IMG/VR virus record: IMGVR_UViG_3300031758_000192
Coordinates: 1-39,529 of that record
DNA length: 39,529 bases
Source: a virus
Reading direction: 5' to 3' (one strand)
A program made the position numbers and the translations under genes. Below, piece after piece: positions 7,901 to 16,913 of this stretch. The first letter of the stretch is position 1. The number at the start of each line of letters is the position of its first letter. The notes beneath the pieces are model-generated. The model did not search any database. It was given only the letters and a program-made list of their open reading frames with translations, and was not told where the DNA came from.

Positions 7901-10343
7901 CACCTTTTTTACTATATTGAATAGCATCTTCAGTTTCATTATTATTTTTAGAAATGTTATTTAACATCCACCTTATATCTTTATCAGAAAAAGTTTTTCT
8001 AAGTTCATCTAATGGTTTAGGATATTTTAGATTTTTTAAATTTTTAAATTGCCTTCCTGTTATTTTTTTATTAAAAGGGTCATAAATATTTTTTTCTTGT
8101 GCACCCTGTCTTATCTCGTTTAATCTTGCTCTAACTTCAGTTCCTTGATCACCTAATAAATATTTATTCCAATCATCAAATTGTTGTTGTTCATATATAT
8201 CTCTTGGTATTTCGTCTCCCCTACTTGCATCTATCTCATCTAACTGCCATCCATTTTCTTTATATAATTTCATTATATCTTTACCATATTGAGTATTTTT
8301 CCAATTCAATGGGGTTCTGTATTGTATTGTTAATTGGTCATTATATGGAATAAGTCTGCCTAATTTATCATCTGGTCTATCAGAAGAATGGCTAACCTCA
8401 TGAATTAACATTTGGTTATTTCCAGGATAAGAATCATATACTGAAACAGCACCTGTATTAAAATTAGACGATCCCCATGGAGAAAATCCATGTTCTTCTA
8501 AAATTTCTTTATAAGCAGGATTAGTTTTATCAAAATCAATATCTAGTGCTGGAATAGTTTGTATATTTTTTTTTCTTTTATCCTTATATTCTTTAAAAAG
8601 TTTTTCTTGATTTGATAATTTTAATGATTTCATAAGCATTTTATCATGCATTGGGGAATCATGCCATTTATCAATCCATGACTTTGCCTTAGAAAAATCC
8701 GAACCTAATGGGCTAACACTTACTTCTGGTTCAATTTGCATGTTTGTTGCAACATCTGGATTTTCTGATAAGTATTGTGGATCAAGAGGAGCAAGTTCTC
8801 TACTAACTGGAACACAAGTTTCTCCATTCCAATAGTGATATGGTGGACATTCTTCTTGTAAATTTTCTCCACCATCCGCATAATACTTTGCATTAGGACT
8901 ATATATTCTTTTCTTAGATTGTTTCTTCTTTTTAAATAAAGGGTGCTCCGCAAAAAGATAATTAGTACTATTAATTATATCACTGGTGTATTTAGTTTTA
9001 GATCCGCCTTTTTTAAATGCTTGACCTTGCTCTTGTTTTTTCTTTGACTGTTCTTCTCTCTCATCAATTTTTCTTTCATACTCTTCCCACTCTTTTGCAT
9101 ACTTCTGTTGATTTATTAAATCTTGTAAAGATGCAGCTCCTCTAAATTCCATTCTACCACCAACCTCATTACCATAATCTAATTCTCCAGGAATATACTT
9201 ACCTTCTTCATCATAAGAACCTTCAAAGTATGCTGGATCATATCCGGTAACCTTCTGAACAATTCTTGGTATTAATCTAGTCTTATCTTTTCTACCTAAT
9301 TCAATATGACCTTTACTATCTATTACACCTCTATCAAATAATCTTTTAATTTTATTCTGCGGAAGTTGAACATCTAAGTATGGTCTCTCTGCAGTATAAG
9401 GATCTAATGTATATTGTGGAGCTTCAATAGGTTCTTGTGGAACATAAGTTGACTGTTGCAATGGTGGTAAAATACCGTTGTCTACTCTTAATGGAACTGC
9501 TGGAGGTTTAATAGGTTCTATATCTAGTTTTTTTTCTTCTCTATTATAACCTAATATATAATTGTTTGGTTTTTCATAAATTGGATAAAAATGTCCCCCA
9601 CCCGGATGTCCTTTATAACCTATTGGTTTAACCGGTGATTTATCCAACATCTTTTTCCAAGTTTTAAAATCAACCATAGTTTCATTCATGGAAGGAATTC
9701 CAGGACCAAGACCATTTGGTGTTAAAGATGCTGGTCCATATGACATCATTGGAGAAAATCCATGTCCAGGTATAGATTCAAAAGTACTATAAAATTTTTC
9801 TTTACTTTGTATAGGTCCATATTTCTTTTTTAAAGCACTATCTATAGCATTTTTTTTATTAATTCTACCAATGTATTCATTATATAATCTTTGCTGTTCC
9901 TTCTTAGATATATTTAATTTATCTAACTCTTCTTGGCTATATACTATCTTGGTATTTTTAGGAATAGGTTTGCATTCTGTTCCAGTCCAGTATTCTCCGT
10001 CAGGACATCCACCTTCTTTTGGAGCAAAAATTATTTTTTGTTCTGAACTACCGCCAGCCGCCATCTGTGGATATTCATCAACATAATCTGCTCCAGGAAA
10101 ACTATATTCTCTTCCGGGTTGCATCATTTGTTTTTGTCCAGTATTTGCTATACCTAAGACAGGATAATTAACTCCTTTCATTGTAATAATCGGGTCCTCA
10201 AGTTTATTTTTAAAGGGTATCCTAGTATTTTTTCCAGGATGTTTCCATTGACCCATAGGATCTAAAATCATATCTTTCTTATAGGGATTCTTTTTTTCAT
10301 ACTTCCCTAAATCTATACTTGAAAGGAGCTTCTTATTGAACAT
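1974..10343 (-). CDS. Giant multidomain virion protein with three HExxH metallopeptidase motifs
   Basis: A 2789-residue protein. Its ATG at 10343 overlaps the stop of the 1836-residue tail gene (TAATG), implying translational coupling. Seen: three zinc-metallopeptidase HExxH motifs at H648-H652 (HEVSH), H1514-H1518 (HEILH) and H2595-H2599 (HEFGH). Each is followed by an EVRA-type segment with a glutamate (E736, E1675, E2671/2672) that could be a third ligand. The first two sit in a duplicated domain (about 550-812 and 1419-1754) sharing W-x-x-x-WH(D/N)SPM, H-x-SDRP and TEVRARL-x-EIR. Residues 853-1170 are Gly/Tyr/Phe-rich with alternating strands like an outer-membrane beta-barrel. About 2367-2385 (SGNTRM...LG) resembles a ParB-like core. 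A hydrophobic stretch and a KRGG motif lie near the C-terminus. The position after the gp10-like gene fits an ejected cargo protein or polyvalent protein; that role is inference. Confidence 0.85.
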   Translation of the reverse strand: MFNKKLLSSIDLGKYEKKNPYKKDMILDPMGQWKHPGKNTRIPFKNKLEDPIITMKGVNYPVLGIANTGQKQMMQPGREYSFPGADYVDEYPQMAAGGSSEQKIIFAPKEGGCPDGEYWTGTECKPIPKNTKIVYSQEELDKLNISKKEQQRLYNEYIGRINKKNAIDSALKKKYGPIQSKEKFYSTFESIPGHGFSPMMSYGPASLTPNGLGPGIPSMNETMVDFKTWKKMLDKSPVKPIGYKGHPGGGHFYPIYEKPNNYILGYNREEKKLDIEPIKPPAVPLRVDNGILPPLQQSTYVPQEPIEAPQYTLDPYTAERPYLDVQLPQNKIKRLFDRGVIDSKGHIELGRKDKTRLIPRIVQKVTGYDPAYFEGSYDEEGKYIPGELDYGNEVGGRMEFRGAASLQDLINQQKYAKEWEEYERKIDEREEQSKKKQEQGQAFKKGGSKTKYTSDIINSTNYLFAEHPLFKKKKQSKKRIYSPNAKYYADGGENLQEECPPYHYWNGETCVPVSRELAPLDPQYLSENPDVATNMQIEPEVSVSPLGSDFSKAKSWIDKWHDSPMHDKMLMKSLKLSNQEKLFKEYKDKRKKNIQTIPALDIDFDKTNPAYKEILEEHGFSPWGSSNFNTGAVSVYDSYPGNNQMLIHEVSHSSDRPDDKLGRLIPYNDQLTIQYRTPLNWKNTQYGKDIMKLYKENGWQLDEIDASRGDEIPRDIYEQQQFDDWNKYLLGDQGTEVRARLNEIRQGAQEKNIYDPFNKKITGRQFKNLKNLKYPKPLDELRKTFSDKDIRWMLNNISKNNNETEDAIQYSKKGGALPEGKYGYSVGNLIRKQFGGGLPKAQFGLTGMGKYPALTATPFDFRTSYGQASDFNKNPNYSLTYTVPRLFKKAELAGNPLSFTLGRPYNTDAESLTNRSLNFIPQEGLFSSYYDPATQGASNPQYQQYLQNVSDTTGTPVSELNQTVINQYNAAKNLAGAKPLYKKGIPLTANIGWDAYGTAFGDSSSGPFTGYGSLNVGYAPEPGFYGTADFGMMGVFGKRKNNASIKPQKYFDKGLIKQGDRAFIPKLNILNFALRQRPEYNDIQTQQLLDLYQKDIEQGTKTAEQFLTNKTDEKRFDLSFLSPEATFQIKPFKNIPGVASITGGLRLDYGGKDTSGDRIPITPKPYGNVRYTVPLDIELPKNKIAHLFDKGVVDRDGHVRIPKRTYSDYAYNQDYDEEYTDEYTGDTPEEEIPTENNFEVNPPELQINPNGTVIRRGDCPEGYERPCEKCRCQKIKIPQSYIDKRGKQLFGNEPIAFEDGGDIQLKLTQKEIDKYVKGGYIVEDISVPSLTRMDNGGYKGEVLKRKRKRKKQETEPVEPLNILQPGEELFPLPTSEERELYYEPISLKEMSPEELEVYKAEEQERLKYESDKAALPGYFDEAMQWVKDWHNSPMYNQMVLKSNSGQQKKADDLTKLRKKNIETIPPLVVSEKKYEIPAGSEEFDIIAAATSDHDTGEIEIYPGGFHTAPSTFVHEILHGSDRPRDLYSWDYPAYKTGLPIDYFNKKGIDLGHWVTEMENDNVIDVPDWMLYEDPRFDDEGLIWHNRIMPKKDQMYITTHRGSNWKDNERYKKENAKGLYTIKTDKDIENELSDYKNDPNYKEIFKATKELPYEIIEGRKKDWKNFGHNYVSIPTEVRARLGEIRYNAQKEGIYDPFTEQITPEIFQNYINKEIYMPPINDLREEYTDEEILWMLQNISKNKSQEDESNIVQYGKMGGEKRKRKNKNKEKESETISLNEKIPESTYTPIDPNWLAANPGTYSQIVNKSEVPTERQGSDIGKLRAEYRDKNPMDIFLDEKKRQYLKKNKGLNKAAGVTMENFPDVVLQNFINEYDYKTNNYAVNKLGKKEGWNPRRRGEWVTELTPGEREAVAESKYGSKLQPSYWSRSLAGVQELGNTLLPGQPFQYNIPGLIKKEQKEMRDSKLSALEILAPIDIPGAAIANLAKNTGLSTGSDYKEQPNVFAGEKMANVSDMEAMAFNPLTYAGVEAIPELGINMVKGARNLSRGVGKNIAKGYEALATGNSPLPIAWKLENPSPLESILQNKNYNLTDEEAEIINEYIKNPYIIKSSPEKSKMFADIIRKNQVDLSNINQPISRYDNYYVSSYDRDPLPTEYGSTFSFPRDRSWSIGIDNNANTRLSEKQRLVIPSRYAKKLNENFHAVNYADSRLTEALVRPYEKELIGNVPEGFKVIGNVKEGNIENIIIKPKKIRSLKKEPKWEIPSNSQLKQEFKVEHELKGNTFFESEDQFMNAIKNATVEEITPELDASIGYRSRTASKDALVNMSKGYKSWPKFRNEGTIDAIYEGLSTGKKMDMPIVLEFPNGTRRIFSGNTRMDASFQLGKNPKVLVVKVPIESPSSPNIFDNISDVTKTELNVSNPATELPYDLEKNRNAAAIIEDLKYDRYLKINSPEGKRRIEELIANNPHMKNMTYEDVKQGFANMVNENAMQAAKEDELLILNQKIKNLESSPNPDLAEIEKLKIQANNLEGEIVLKEMVIEEITHNARMRRDRPVAVSDPNTTKDNFDLNKDALPSDIWSVLGSPEFTVDDLSRIIPHEFGHYFQQGAKTNLDDMLSKISLKTNDSSLNSNLFSDEKGASNFFNRIMGGGDSFNRMKKYWKQGGKGQEKTAFMEEVRADMLQRGMIEDLYQTITPELLKDHYLKYMAEVGNKYPLRIYDIMKNNSGNFKIMSNVLNKMPALVPIGAVGAGMMMQNNEENNIPKQKRGGIVSELSKKEIDKLIKQGYIIEEID

Positions 10344-13300
10344 TATCTTGGAGAAATTTGATTTTTAGTATTGGCTAATTTTAATAACATATTTGTGTCA
10401 CCTGAGATATCTTTAATAAATGTAATAAAATTCAAATAATGTCTGAATTTTTTTCTTTGCATTTCAGGTTTTGCATAGTTAAGATTAACCGGATTTAATG
10501 TTTTAATATATCCGTTAGGTTGTGTAAACCAAATGGCACGTTGGTCATAGTTACCTTGTAATATTGTACTACCTGGTATCACTGGTCCAGTAGGTGGGTA
10601 ATCAGAATTAATTGGAAACTCACCTCTGTCTTTTGTAATATCCCAGAATTGATTTATTCTATATTTGTTTTCTTCTTTAGAAAATAGAATATCAAATGAA
10701 TTATTATTCGCATTTAGTTTAGGATAGTCTAAGCTTAATGTAATATTATTCTTTGGAAATAAGTTAAGATTTAAATATCCCGAAACTTGCTCAGAATTAA
10801 AAATAACAGCTCTATCAAAATTAAAATCTAAAACATGGAATTGATCATAGCAATTATCTTTTCTTCTATATGCTTCTAAGATATACTCAATTGATTTAAG
10901 AGTAGTTACAGTTTGTCCAGTGTTAACCGGCAGTTCAATTTCAAATGGATAATTAGATCCATAGTAATTACAGAAGTTATCACAAAGATTATTGTGTTTC
11001 CAAATCCCATTGTTCTTAGTAGTTAAGAAAACAGTTTTAGTTGGAAATGCTAAATCAGGATGCCAGTCATGGAATGAAATAAAAAACTGATTCTTAGGGT
11101 CAAAACTTATTGTCCAAGATGCTGGTAAGAATAAGAACTCATCACCTAATAAGAACACAGAACCTGGATAATCAGTGTGTGTAAAATAATCACCTTGTCC
11201 TTTTTGTTTACCACGTGTAATTAATGGTATATACTGAACCTTACCTTTAAACTCAGGCTTTAATTGGTAATCTTTCTTAGAGAAGTAAACTATAGAGTTT
11301 TGGTTATCATATGTAGATTGACATCCAATACCTGCTACAGGATTATCTTGCCATGGGTAATCAGGAAAATCTTCTGTAAGTTTATATGGTAAGAAATAAG
11401 TAAACCACCATTTCATACCTGCTTGAGATATTTCTTTAAGTGCACCAGAGTATAAAAATATCTTACCTTGATTTTGAGATATATAATATATACCAGCTGG
11501 TGTACCTATAATTGAAAACTTATTTTGTGATGATCCATACTCATATGGTTTATCAGCATTAGATGCAAACTGTCCAGGCTGACTAAATAAACCTCCGTCA
11601 CCTATAGTAATTTTAGTTCCAAGATCTGTTTGTAATGTATCAACACCTTGGTACATAACAGGACTGTCATTTTTAAAAGTGATGAATATACCACTCTTAT
11701 TAATTGACTTAACTCCGGATACTTGAGATATAAAATCTTTATAATTATTTACTAAATAAATAAACCAACTATCTTTAAATGATGCCTCTTGTTGCGGAAG
11801 AGAATATATAATTCTATCCGGTAAATATGTATAACACAACTGAGCTACAAAAGGATTATAGTATCTACTCTGTAAGTTACCAGATGAGAAGTATTGATTA
11901 TATAATTTAGTTATACTAAAAGAATAATCATATCTCCATATGTTTCCTCTTGTAATAACTTGAGGGTCCATACTAAACATTGAATACAAATCTGTATATC
12001 TATATGGGTCATAATGTTTTTCAAATTCAAGATCTCCAGATATTCTAAAATCTACAAGTACTTCACTTTCTACAAAGAAGTCTCTTACTCCAGAATTAGC
12101 TAAATAAAAATATGATTCTTTTGCTCTCCAAAAACCTGGATAATTAAATACTGAATCATTATTAAAATTATAATTAGTATTATCTAATTTATAAAATGCA
12201 GTAGGAAATGCTCCTGTAACACTAGTAATTGAAGAAATAGAGTTCCAGTTTGAGATTGCCATATTTTGAGCCTCATACTCGAGAGTATTAGCCCAGAATC
12301 TAGCTTTTGGTATCATTGAATATAAATAGTAATTATATTCAAAACCATCGGGTTGATTATATAACCAATTATAAAAGAATAACATTGTATTCTTTTCTGT
12401 GTATCTATTTATAAATACATCTCCACCAAAGAAAATATTAGTTCTTGTGATTCCAGTAAGAACAGCTTGTCCACCTGGACAAATAGTATTACTTATTTGT
12501 TGAATAGAATAATCAGAAAATTTTTGCTCACACGGTGTAATTGGAATTTGTTTAATAGATTCTAATTGTCCATATTGATTTCTTATCCTATACTTTAATG
12601 CAGCATAGTGACTAGCAATTGGTAAACTAAATGTTTGGTCAATATCTGTCCAATTTGGATTTTGACTATTTAAACTATTGGTTGTAACATTATTATTAAT
12701 ACTTGTATTTCCATTTAAACCAGACATTGTTACCAGTGAAACATCACTATTAGCACCTGTAATAAAATATGGTCCTGTACTTGTACCATTTGGATTTGCC
12801 GGATTAAAGTATGGACCCGATAAAGTTCTTATGACTGCAGTATCTCCACGCTGTAAATTATTAATTGTATATCTAGTATAAATACCAGTTGTATTAGATT
12901 GGTAGGCAGGCATTTGTTGTATATTATCTCTAATATAAAATGAGTCTGCTACTTTAAATCTTTTTGCTTCATTAATTTTTGCTTGTCCCCACTTAGGATA
13001 AAAACCATGTGCAATAGATTGTAATGCATATTGTTCATATCTAACAAATGTATATGCAGCATCAATTGCAACATTTGCACCTTCTGACCAATAGAAAGCA
13101 AAAGTATTTAATCCACCAATTGCACTTAACCCAACAGGTAAATATGCAAAATCAGGCAATTGAATAGAACCAACCATAGTCATTGGACCTATACCAGCAT
13201 CATCAGCCCATAAGTTAACACCAGCTGATAATACTGCTTGCTGAAGACTATATTGCGTTCCATTATATCCAAGAACAATTGCAGCTAAAGCATCTGTAAC

Positions 13301-15853
13301 TGCAGTTCCAGATGAATAATATGAATTTATAAAATTATTATAATTATTTGCAAAAACATTTATTGCATTTAATGCAATAGGTTGAAGAGGGTTTTGTACA
13401 ATTGGACCTGGTATTGTAGTCCCTAAATAATTTGCAGAATATGGATTTATTTCAGGTTGATTAATTGTACGTTTACCAATTAATGAAACTAATGCTTCCA
13501 TAACACCAGCAATAAATGCAATCAAAGGAACAACATCACTAAGCAACTTGTGCCTAGGATGATTATCTGGATATTTAAAAAACTGTTGTGAATTTCCTCT
13601 TAACTCACCATATATCTTTAATTCTGTTGCTGAAAGATATGGAGTTGAAAACATTAAGTCAGGTGAATGTATACTTACTATATCTTGTGGAACTTGTTGA
13701 AACAAGCTAGATTTAATATATGGATCTGAATATATTCCTCCAGGAATATTACCTGCTTGTACTGGTGTTATTGTATTAAAAGGATAATTGGCATAAAGAC
13801 CCTGTTGTATTGATGTTCCAGAAACACCAAGAGGATATTCAGGTAACGCATAGCTTCTAAAATTATTAATCATACCTTTTGCAAGGATAGTTCTATTACC
13901 TTCTCGTGATCCTCTTAAAATTTCAAAACCAACTATATTAGGAATTAAATTACCATCATTATCTACAGGGAATATTATATTTTCAAATGTAACTCCCATT
14001 ACCCTAATCTTCAGTTCATTTGTATTGATACCAGGATTTGGTCTGTAGTGTAAAGCTACTGGATTACCATTTGCATCTACCAAACTATTATCCGGAAACT
14101 TGTGATGTCTTATTGGTTGAGCACATAAGTCATTAGGATACCATTGAGCTTGATTTACAGTAATAGGTGTATTGCCTAATGGACCCGTCCAACAATGAGA
14201 ACTTGAATTCCATATCTCAGGTTTATCATCTGGATATCTTTCAGTTGATTCCCAATATCCCATATCACCATAACCTATCACAACTCCACCATCATCAATA
14301 GTAGTATTTAATGTCGCAGGAATAGGGAATGATGATGCAGTATTATACATCTCAAATATTTGATCTGAATCATCAAGTGTATTTATATCATTTATAAGAT
14401 CTGAATTTTCAGGAACTCCTTGTATTGGTCCACCATTTGGTGGTTGATAAAGATAAGTTTGAGGAGGTCTTCCAGGAATATGATAAGAAGAAGATTTATC
14501 TCCTGTATCGTATACCCATCTGATAAAGAAAGCATAAACTTCATCTCTATAGTAACTTCCTTTATTACCACCTTTTACATAATAGTCTGCAGGATATTCT
14601 ACTGCAACCCACTTAGCTCTAATTAAGTTAGCTAACGGTTGATAGTTAAAATCAAATTTAGATCTTGGTCCTATTCTTAATAAGTAATTATTTGCATCAG
14701 TTATTTGATCTGATGTTTCATACACCGGAGTTTGTATTGGTATTTGTTCTATAGGAACTGTAATAAGATCTTCTTTAATTCTATCTAATTCAATAGTTGT
14801 TGTTTTAGTAGAATAGATTCCAATTTGTTTAGCAACAGTTCCTTGGTTTATATTCTGAACCATCACCAAAATAAACTCATCAAAGTTATCTATATCCGCT
14901 GAAACATTTAATGTTAAAGATCCTTGACTATCACTTGGATACCAAATAGGCTGAGTGTTACTAGGTGCAAAATAATCTGTTACTCTTTGTCCTTTAATAC
15001 TATATGCAATTACTGCAAAATAGGTTCCATTTAATAATGTTCCTCCAGATACACCAAGTAGTAATTTAAGACAAGGTGTCTCCATTAATCTTGCAAGTCT
15101 TATACCATTACAGTCAAGTTGTTTTGAATCATAACAATCTATGCATGCTCCTTCTGGTGGACAGTTAGGAATATTTGGCCATACACCAGGTACAGTTTGA
15201 ATACAACCTCCACCGGCATCACATAACTGTGCCCAACTTACACCAGGCCATTGTGCTGTACTACCATTTGCAGCTAACCAAGTATTTTGATTTGCTGTAC
15301 CATATGTTCCAAATACTGTATAGAAATTTGGATCCAACCAAGTTTGTGGATCTCCAACATTTAAAAATCTATCAGGATTTAAACCATCTGCCCAATATAC
15401 TTGCCATGTACAATCTTCTTTTTCTCTTGCTGATCCTGTAATTAAATATCTTTTATCAAAACCTAAACATGCGTCCTGAACAATAGGCATATAGATACAT
15501 CTCTCTTCTATTAATAAACCTATCTCAGATAAAACAGGAACACCAATTTGATTATGACCAGCAGTGTAGATTATCCAACGGTCACTATATAAATGTATAG
15601 CACCTATTATATATCTGTTTGGTGCAGCAAATGGACCTGTTTGTGGCATTGTTACTCCAGCAGTTGCACACAAATAATTAGATGACTCATTTGACAAAGT
15701 ACCTATATCCCCTTCCCAAGTATTGTTAGATGCATTTCTTGCATGTGTCCACATGCCTTCAGCTACAAATGAAGGATCAGAGTCTTTATTTAAACCCTTA
15801 TTAAAACTATTAGTAATTAACTGCGCACTATTTTGACCTTGCTGCTTTGCCAT
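10343..15853 (-). CDS. Large tail stabilisation/muzzle-like protein (P22 gp10-like, crAss-like type)
   Basis: An 1836-residue protein. The N-terminus (about 10-60: NSFNKGLNKDSDPSF...HARNA...) has the form seen in the large tail stabilisation or muzzle proteins of crAss-like phages, which carry a P22 gp10-like beta-propeller closing the short tail. This is recalled family knowledge, not a search. The rest is beta-rich, full of Asn, Tyr, Pro and Gly, with Cys-containing loops near 215-250 (CIQTVPG...CIDCYDSKQLDCNG) and no coiled coil, so it is not a tape measure. The stop of the upstream 352-residue connector gene is one base before its ATG, and its own stop overlaps the next ATG, so 18150-1974 looks like one tail operon. 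It is much longer than P22 gp10, so much of it is probably extra surface or channel domains. Fairly sure of the class, not of subdomain roles. Confidence 0.75.
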   Translation of the reverse strand: MAKQQGQNSAQLITNSFNKGLNKDSDPSFVAEGMWTHARNASNNTWEGDIGTLSNESSNYLCATAGVTMPQTGPFAAPNRYIIGAIHLYSDRWIIYTAGHNQIGVPVLSEIGLLIEERCIYMPIVQDACLGFDKRYLITGSAREKEDCTWQVYWADGLNPDRFLNVGDPQTWLDPNFYTVFGTYGTANQNTWLAANGSTAQWPGVSWAQLCDAGGGCIQTVPGVWPNIPNCPPEGACIDCYDSKQLDCNGIRLARLMETPCLKLLLGVSGGTLLNGTYFAVIAYSIKGQRVTDYFAPSNTQPIWYPSDSQGSLTLNVSADIDNFDEFILVMVQNINQGTVAKQIGIYSTKTTTIELDRIKEDLITVPIEQIPIQTPVYETSDQITDANNYLLRIGPRSKFDFNYQPLANLIRAKWVAVEYPADYYVKGGNKGSYYRDEVYAFFIRWVYDTGDKSSSYHIPGRPPQTYLYQPPNGGPIQGVPENSDLINDINTLDDSDQIFEMYNTASSFPIPATLNTTIDDGGVVIGYGDMGYWESTERYPDDKPEIWNSSSHCWTGPLGNTPITVNQAQWYPNDLCAQPIRHHKFPDNSLVDANGNPVALHYRPNPGINTNELKIRVMGVTFENIIFPVDNDGNLIPNIVGFEILRGSREGNRTILAKGMINNFRSYALPEYPLGVSGTSIQQGLYANYPFNTITPVQAGNIPGGIYSDPYIKSSLFQQVPQDIVSIHSPDLMFSTPYLSATELKIYGELRGNSQQFFKYPDNHPRHKLLSDVVPLIAFIAGVMEALVSLIGKRTINQPEINPYSANYLGTTIPGPIVQNPLQPIALNAINVFANNYNNFINSYYSSGTAVTDALAAIVLGYNGTQYSLQQAVLSAGVNLWADDAGIGPMTMVGSIQLPDFAYLPVGLSAIGGLNTFAFYWSEGANVAIDAAYTFVRYEQYALQSIAHGFYPKWGQAKINEAKRFKVADSFYIRDNIQQMPAYQSNTTGIYTRYTINNLQRGDTAVIRTLSGPYFNPANPNGTSTGPYFITGANSDVSLVTMSGLNGNTSINNNVTTNSLNSQNPNWTDIDQTFSLPIASHYAALKYRIRNQYGQLESIKQIPITPCEQKFSDYSIQQISNTICPGGQAVLTGITRTNIFFGGDVFINRYTEKNTMLFFYNWLYNQPDGFEYNYYLYSMIPKARFWANTLEYEAQNMAISNWNSISSITSVTGAFPTAFYKLDNTNYNFNNDSVFNYPGFWRAKESYFYLANSGVRDFFVESEVLVDFRISGDLEFEKHYDPYRYTDLYSMFSMDPQVITRGNIWRYDYSFSITKLYNQYFSSGNLQSRYYNPFVAQLCYTYLPDRIIYSLPQQEASFKDSWFIYLVNNYKDFISQVSGVKSINKSGIFITFKNDSPVMYQGVDTLQTDLGTKITIGDGGLFSQPGQFASNADKPYEYGSSQNKFSIIGTPAGIYYISQNQGKIFLYSGALKEISQAGMKWWFTYFLPYKLTEDFPDYPWQDNPVAGIGCQSTYDNQNSIVYFSKKDYQLKPEFKGKVQYIPLITRGKQKGQGDYFTHTDYPGSVFLLGDEFLFLPASWTISFDPKNQFFISFHDWHPDLAFPTKTVFLTTKNNGIWKHNNLCDNFCNYYGSNYPFEIELPVNTGQTVTTLKSIEYILEAYRRKDNCYDQFHVLDFNFDRAVIFNSEQVSGYLNLNLFPKNNITLSLDYPKLNANNNSFDILFSKEENKYRINQFWDITKDRGEFPINSDYPPTGPVIPGSTILQGNYDQRAIWFTQPNGYIKTLNPVNLNYAKPEMQRKKFRHYLNFITFIKDISGDTNMLLKLANTKNQISPR

Positions 15854-15854
15854 A

Positions 15855-16913
15855 CTATACTATTCTATTGTAATTACCAGCATAATTTCTATTAGCAAAA
15901 TATGCTTTATCAGGTGAATAACTTTCAAACATATAGTAATATTTACCATACATTGCTTTTCTATTTGTCCACCACATTTTTTCCATCTCTCTAAAGTTTG
16001 GTGTATTAACCAAACCTAACGCTTGATTTCTTGCAGCTTTTAATCTTTGTTCTATTAACTGCATTCTTTGTGCTACATCCTCTCCATTTAAATATAGGTT
16101 TTCAAAAATCCTTGACTTAAATGCATACTCATAATAGTCATTTAAAAGATCATGATCTGGCACTAATAAGTTACCATTATCATCTTCCATTTGACCTTGA
16201 TAGTTTAAATATACTTTACCTGTGTCAAATGTTGTAAATAAAAATCCTCCTTTAATCCATCCTTGATTTGCGGTATTCCAATAAAGATTAGGACAGTCAC
16301 ATTCTATTTCTTGACTTGGCTTCATTCTTAATGGAATAAGATCTGTATAAGTTCTTGTTGCACCTGAGTTATTTAATACTTGAACAAGTTCCCATTTTTC
16401 ACCTTTACAGTTCATAAATACTCTTGGAGCAATACATGTGTCACCATAAGGATTTAATGGATCATACTGTGTAGGTATTGGATCTACTATGGGGAAATTA
16501 AGATCACATCCTGCAGTTTGATTACATGGGTTAGAATTACATGTTCTACAGTTTACAGTTGGTGGGGCACACACATCTACATTAGCTGGTACCTCTTGGT
16601 AAGGTACTTCTACAATATGAGTTCCTGAAGCTTGTTGTCCATAACCAAGTTGTTGTACAAAGTTTCCACATATAAAAGCAAAGTTAAAAGTATAAAAGTC
16701 ATCGGGCAGTTTTACCTTACCATGGCATACTTCTAATAGAACTTCTTTTTGTTGATTTAATCTTAATCCTAAATCATAATTAATTCTCTTAGCAACTTTA
16801 ATTAATTGCTGAGGCTCAATCATATTTTCTAAAGCAAATGTATTTAAGTCAACTGTTACATCTTCTAACAGCTGATCAAATGTTCTATATTTAAGAGTAT
16901 AGTTAAAGTCCAT
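15855..16913 (-). CDS. Head-tail connector/tail ring protein, crAss-like type
   Basis: A 352-residue protein whose ATG overlaps the stop of the 219-residue gene (TAATG) and which ends one base before the 1836-residue gene. The N-terminal third is helical (TFDQLLEDVTVDL...LIKVAKRINYDLGLRL) and leads into VKLPDDFYTFNFAF, a LPxDf turn common in phage connector and tail-tube adaptor proteins. The middle (about 100-140) is a Cys/Pro-rich insert (CAPPTVNCRTCNSNPCNQ) that could bind metal or form disulphides. The C-terminal part (about 255-340) is again helical with aromatic residues. Placed between a smaller connector-like gene and the gp10-like protein, it probably forms one of the rings between portal and muzzle. 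That role rests on synteny and general shape; I cannot say which ring. Confidence 0.6.
   Translation of the reverse strand: MDFNYTLKYRTFDQLLEDVTVDLNTFALENMIEPQQLIKVAKRINYDLGLRLNQQKEVLLEVCHGKVKLPDDFYTFNFAFICGNFVQQLGYGQQASGTHIVEVPYQEVPANVDVCAPPTVNCRTCNSNPCNQTAGCDLNFPIVDPIPTQYDPLNPYGDTCIAPRVFMNCKGEKWELVQVLNNSGATRTYTDLIPLRMKPSQEIECDCPNLYWNTANQGWIKGGFLFTTFDTGKVYLNYQGQMEDDNGNLLVPDHDLLNDYYEYAFKSRIFENLYLNGEDVAQRMQLIEQRLKAARNQALGLVNTPNFREMEKMWWTNRKAMYGKYYYMFESYSPDKAYFANRNYAGNYNRIV

Noticed and set aside
8720-8953. A 77-codon minus-strand open frame inside the giant gene
   Set aside because: Out-of-frame shadow within a gene with continuous coding signal; no own leader or conserved motif.
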